64,000 nt of DNA from Edolisoma coerulescens (taxonomy: Eukaryota > Chordata > Aves > Passeriformes > Campephagidae): NCBI GenBank assembly GCA_013397115.1, contig VWZW01004510.1, forward strand, positions 496,001-560,000. The letters run 5' to 3'. Of the stretch, positions 61,055 to 64,000 are shown piece by piece. Position 1 is the first letter of the stretch, and each line of letters opens with the position of its first letter. The position numbers and the translations under genes are program-made. The notes beneath the pieces are model-generated. The model was given only the letters and a program-made list of their open reading frames with translations. It was not told where the DNA came from and did no database searches.

Positions 61055-64000
61055 GATTTTGTGTATTTAGTGTACAGTTCCCATATTTTCATACAGTAAT
61101 AGACCCAGTAGCTTCCAGAGCTGGGTGGGCACAAGTACTTGCTGAAATATATGGCTATGGGAGATTTTATCTTCCAGACTACACCTGCTCCAGTTATTGA
61201 AAGGAAACATACTTGTGTGCTTACTAGCACTGAAAAATAGTTCTTTCATTCTAAAGGAATAAAGCCATTTTTGCTTAATTGAAACCACTCACTTTCGTGT
61301 GGGATGGCATCATGGAAAAATATCAAGATCTTGGTGGTGAAAGTTCTAAAAAAGTTTTTAGTTCTTGGAAAAAGAGGCACTAAAAGGGAACAGTTGTTCA
61401 ATTTTGCCAGGCTGCAACTTTGGTTGTTATCAATTGTAGTCATACATTTCTGAGAACTAACAAATTCATTTGAGAGTTAGAAAGTGCAGAGATGAGACTG
61501 AAAGGAGAATTATGAACTACTTAAAGAATATTTGTTAACTACTTTAAGATTGTTGGGATCATATGCTATGGAATAGAAAGGCACTTTTATTTCAATTAGA
61601 TACTTTGATTACTGTGAGAAAGTTTGCTTTTATTTTTTTCCTCAGCCTCAGTAGATAAGTTATAGTAAAATGAATACATAAAAGTCAAAAAAGTTTTTAA
61701 TTCTCAAACAGCAAGTAAGAAAACATTTCATCTAGGACCTCAGCCATTCCAGCTACCAAGTATCAGCTGCAATTGTTATTCTGGTGAGCTGAAATCAACT
61801 TACAGGTGCAAAGAAACTTCCCCTAATTTGCCAAAAGTGCAGGTGATAAGTTTGAATTTCAGAAGGATGATCAAAATGTAGACAAGCTCCATTCATGCAA
61901 TAATTCTTTATAATATTGTTATTCTTGTGTAGTATAGAGTTACAGTGTAAGTCTCACCTTGTACAGAATAGTTATTTAGGCAGTTGCATTTTAATATCTG
62001 AGAGAAAAAGCCTTCCAGGTTCCTGCTGCAGGAAACAGCTCACTGTGTTCTTATCTCATGGAAACGCCAGTAGTTTATTTAATAGGATGAGTATCAGAAG
62101 GTACTGATTTTAAACCAGGACTTGCCCTTTTTAAATGTGTTGTTTATGCAACAGGAATCATATGATCATCAAACCACAAAGAGAGGTGATGGAGAAAGGA
62201 ATGGTTCAGGAATTTTCATGATTTGGGGTTGGCAGCTGTCTGTAAGGGTTCTGGGTTTTAAATGAGTGGAGTGTCTGTGCACACTTTATGAATGAGATTG
62301 AAAGATTGCTGTTAAAGTGGCCAAGTGTTTTGATTCACAGCTATGAATTATCTCCAGTCCATCTATGGAGAGAAATAAGTGTAAGAATACTCTCAGTCTG
62401 AAGTAATAAACCCCTGCTTGTCACGCTCAAGACTAGCATCTGATTTCAATAACTATAATACATATCATCACAGATCTTTAAATTACTTTTACTGTCAAGA
62501 GTTCGACAGGCAAATATGTTGTCAGGTGCCATTTAAAGTAAGGAGAGTGGCTGTCTATCAGAAACATAACCATTTCTGGGCTAAGGCTGCTGCATGAGAG
62601 ATGACAAATGGCACACCAGATGAAGTGTACTCCAAGCTACAGAGGAAAAAAAGGCTCCTTCCTCAGCTGGCAGGAATAAATTTAATGATGAGATTGATTT
62701 ATACCAGTTGTGGAGCTGTTTCACTATGAGGGAAGAGTGGCAGCAGAGACAGCAGCTCCTCAGTAGCCTGGTCTTGCAGAATTAAAGACTTTAGAATGAT
62801 CTGGGAGCTGAAGGTAAGTGTTACAGAACTGTTTGCTAAAACAGAGGGATGTCTTACTTTTGTTATGAAAATACCATGTGTTTATTTTTGGTTGGGTGGC
62901 TTTCACTATTAATTTTCCAGTCTGAGCTTGGTTTGGTCTTGAGCAGGTTTTGGGGATATTTTTAAGTACTGTAACCTTAGTGGTGATGATTAGCTGGTGG
63001 ATATTTGTAATCCAGTCTGGAGAGATTACTGCTGAACTGCACTGGGAAATAGATGAAACAACCTGAGAAGGAGGAAATCTTAGTGTGTGGCCCCTTGCAG
63101 GGACAGGGAGATGAAAATAGTGAAGTGGGAACAGGTTGCCTGGGTAGCCTTCTCTGAGGAAATAATAGCACTGTTTTAGATGGGAGTTGGTAGCTTAAAT
63201 TGTCATGGGTAGACAAATCTAAAATAACTTCTCCTTTTATTCATTGTTGGTCTTTAATCCTTTTCTCTGTGTTGTTCAAATTTCTGTGGTTAAATCTTAC
63301 CTTGCAGACTGGTTTTGGTTGGTTGGCTGGTTGTTTTGGGGTGTTTTACTGCTATCTTACTTTGGTTGCAGGGCTCTAGGCGTGGTGAGGCCTAACGCAG
63401 CACATGGCATGTATCTAGTTCTGATCTTGTCAATCTAGAGCCAAAACTTTTGTTGTTACAGAGTCCAGAATATCAAAGTGAATCTTTACAAAGCTTTCCC
63501 TGCTGAGCTTTATGAAAATGGCATCTAACAAACTTTGCATCTTGTTGATCTCGTTGAAGTGATTCAGGTTGCTGAAAAGCAAAACAGCCCTTTTGATTAC
63601 AAGAGATTGAGGTGTACTTGATGATTTTAACATCTAACAGATAAAACTGGGGCCCTCTCAGCTAAATAAGTTATATAGAGTTCAGCAAAGAGCAGTAAAA
63701 GTCGTATCTTGCCTTTAATCTTAAGGTGGGTAAATCAGAAGTGCATTTAACTTCATTGTCTGTAGTGTATTCCTAATCATTTTAACATGCTATGTAATTG
63801 CTACAAATAGTTGTGCTAAAAGTTCTTAAAGGATAATGCATGGTGTATTAGGTTGCTCATATTGGGAAGCTATGGGAACAGCAATCCTTGCTGAACTGGA
63901 AAATCCTCCATTATCCTTCCTACAAAAACATTTATAAGAGTTCAAGGGGGTGGTTTCACAAAACTGCTGTTTTTTCAGGTTTTTTGTGTTCCAGCTGAAA
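61055..64000. other. Unique DNA with one exon-like open segment
   Basis: No gene supported. At 62626-62784 the plus strand has 52 open codons followed by TAA, including the stretch RNKFNDEIDLYQLWSCF and a Gln-rich part, and a consensus donor CTGAAG|GTAAGTG lies at 62814. The stop comes before the donor in that frame, so the two cannot belong to one coding exon. A noncoding or 5'-untranslated exon remains possible. The last 0.7 kb is GT-rich in part (63310-63350) and otherwise plain. Confidence 0.45.

Noticed and set aside
1..64000. tRNA, rRNA, snRNA genes, CRISPR arrays, LTR retroviral elements
   Set aside because: Searched by eye for tRNA A/B-box patterns, LTR-type ends, spaced repeats and known small RNA starts; nothing credible was seen.

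Overview
The window reads as nuclear DNA from a bird. The main evidence is four fragments of the CR1 non-LTR retrotransposon with the usual avian 3' sequence (the GGTTGGAAGGGACCTT block in reverse orientation, and CCCTTCCAACTCAGGATATTCT in forward orientation), plus one decayed MIR-like SINE. Base composition is AT-rich, CpG is depleted over most of the window, and no prokaryotic gene organisation, operon, CRISPR array or virus-like gene set is present. A neoavian or passerine source is likely from the style of the CR1 copies, but that is inference.

No complete gene is recognisable. Nearly all long open frames are isolated, and many sit inside or opposite repeats. The window is best described as intergenic or deep-intron sequence. 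A small number of short open segments bounded by good splice signals are listed as candidate exons at low confidence. By rough estimate, dozens of strong acceptor/donor pairs around an open frame are expected by chance in 128 kb of strand, so single candidates prove little.

Layout: 1-4.6 kb is unique AT-rich DNA. A forward CR1 lies at about 4.60-4.92 kb. Unique DNA runs to 17.8 kb. A reverse CR1 3' part (17.93-18.42 kb) and a second reverse CR1 internal piece (19.23-19.48 kb) are separated by about 0.8 kb of unique DNA. A MIR-like element lies near 25.53-25.61 kb, and a coding-like forward frame with one internal stop at 27.52-27.90 kb. Between 36.9 and 30.2 kb on the minus strand there is a chain of five candidate exons that can all be read as phase 0. 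One of them shares an approximately 80-bp block with a second copy 2 kb away. A forward candidate terminal exon is at 41.16-41.34 kb and a forward internal exon candidate at 45.75-45.88 kb. A CpG-enriched block at 46.1-47.5 kb is the best promoter or first-exon candidate and contains a possible signal-peptide exon. From 47.5 to 64 kb the DNA is mostly unique, with a TA/CATA microsatellite, a purine-rich tract, a pair of 17-bp direct repeats and a small reverse CR1 tail near 61.0 kb.

No novel multi-gene system is visible. The points most worth checking are the minus-strand exon chain, the duplicated 80-bp block within it, and the CpG-rich block at 46-47.5 kb.
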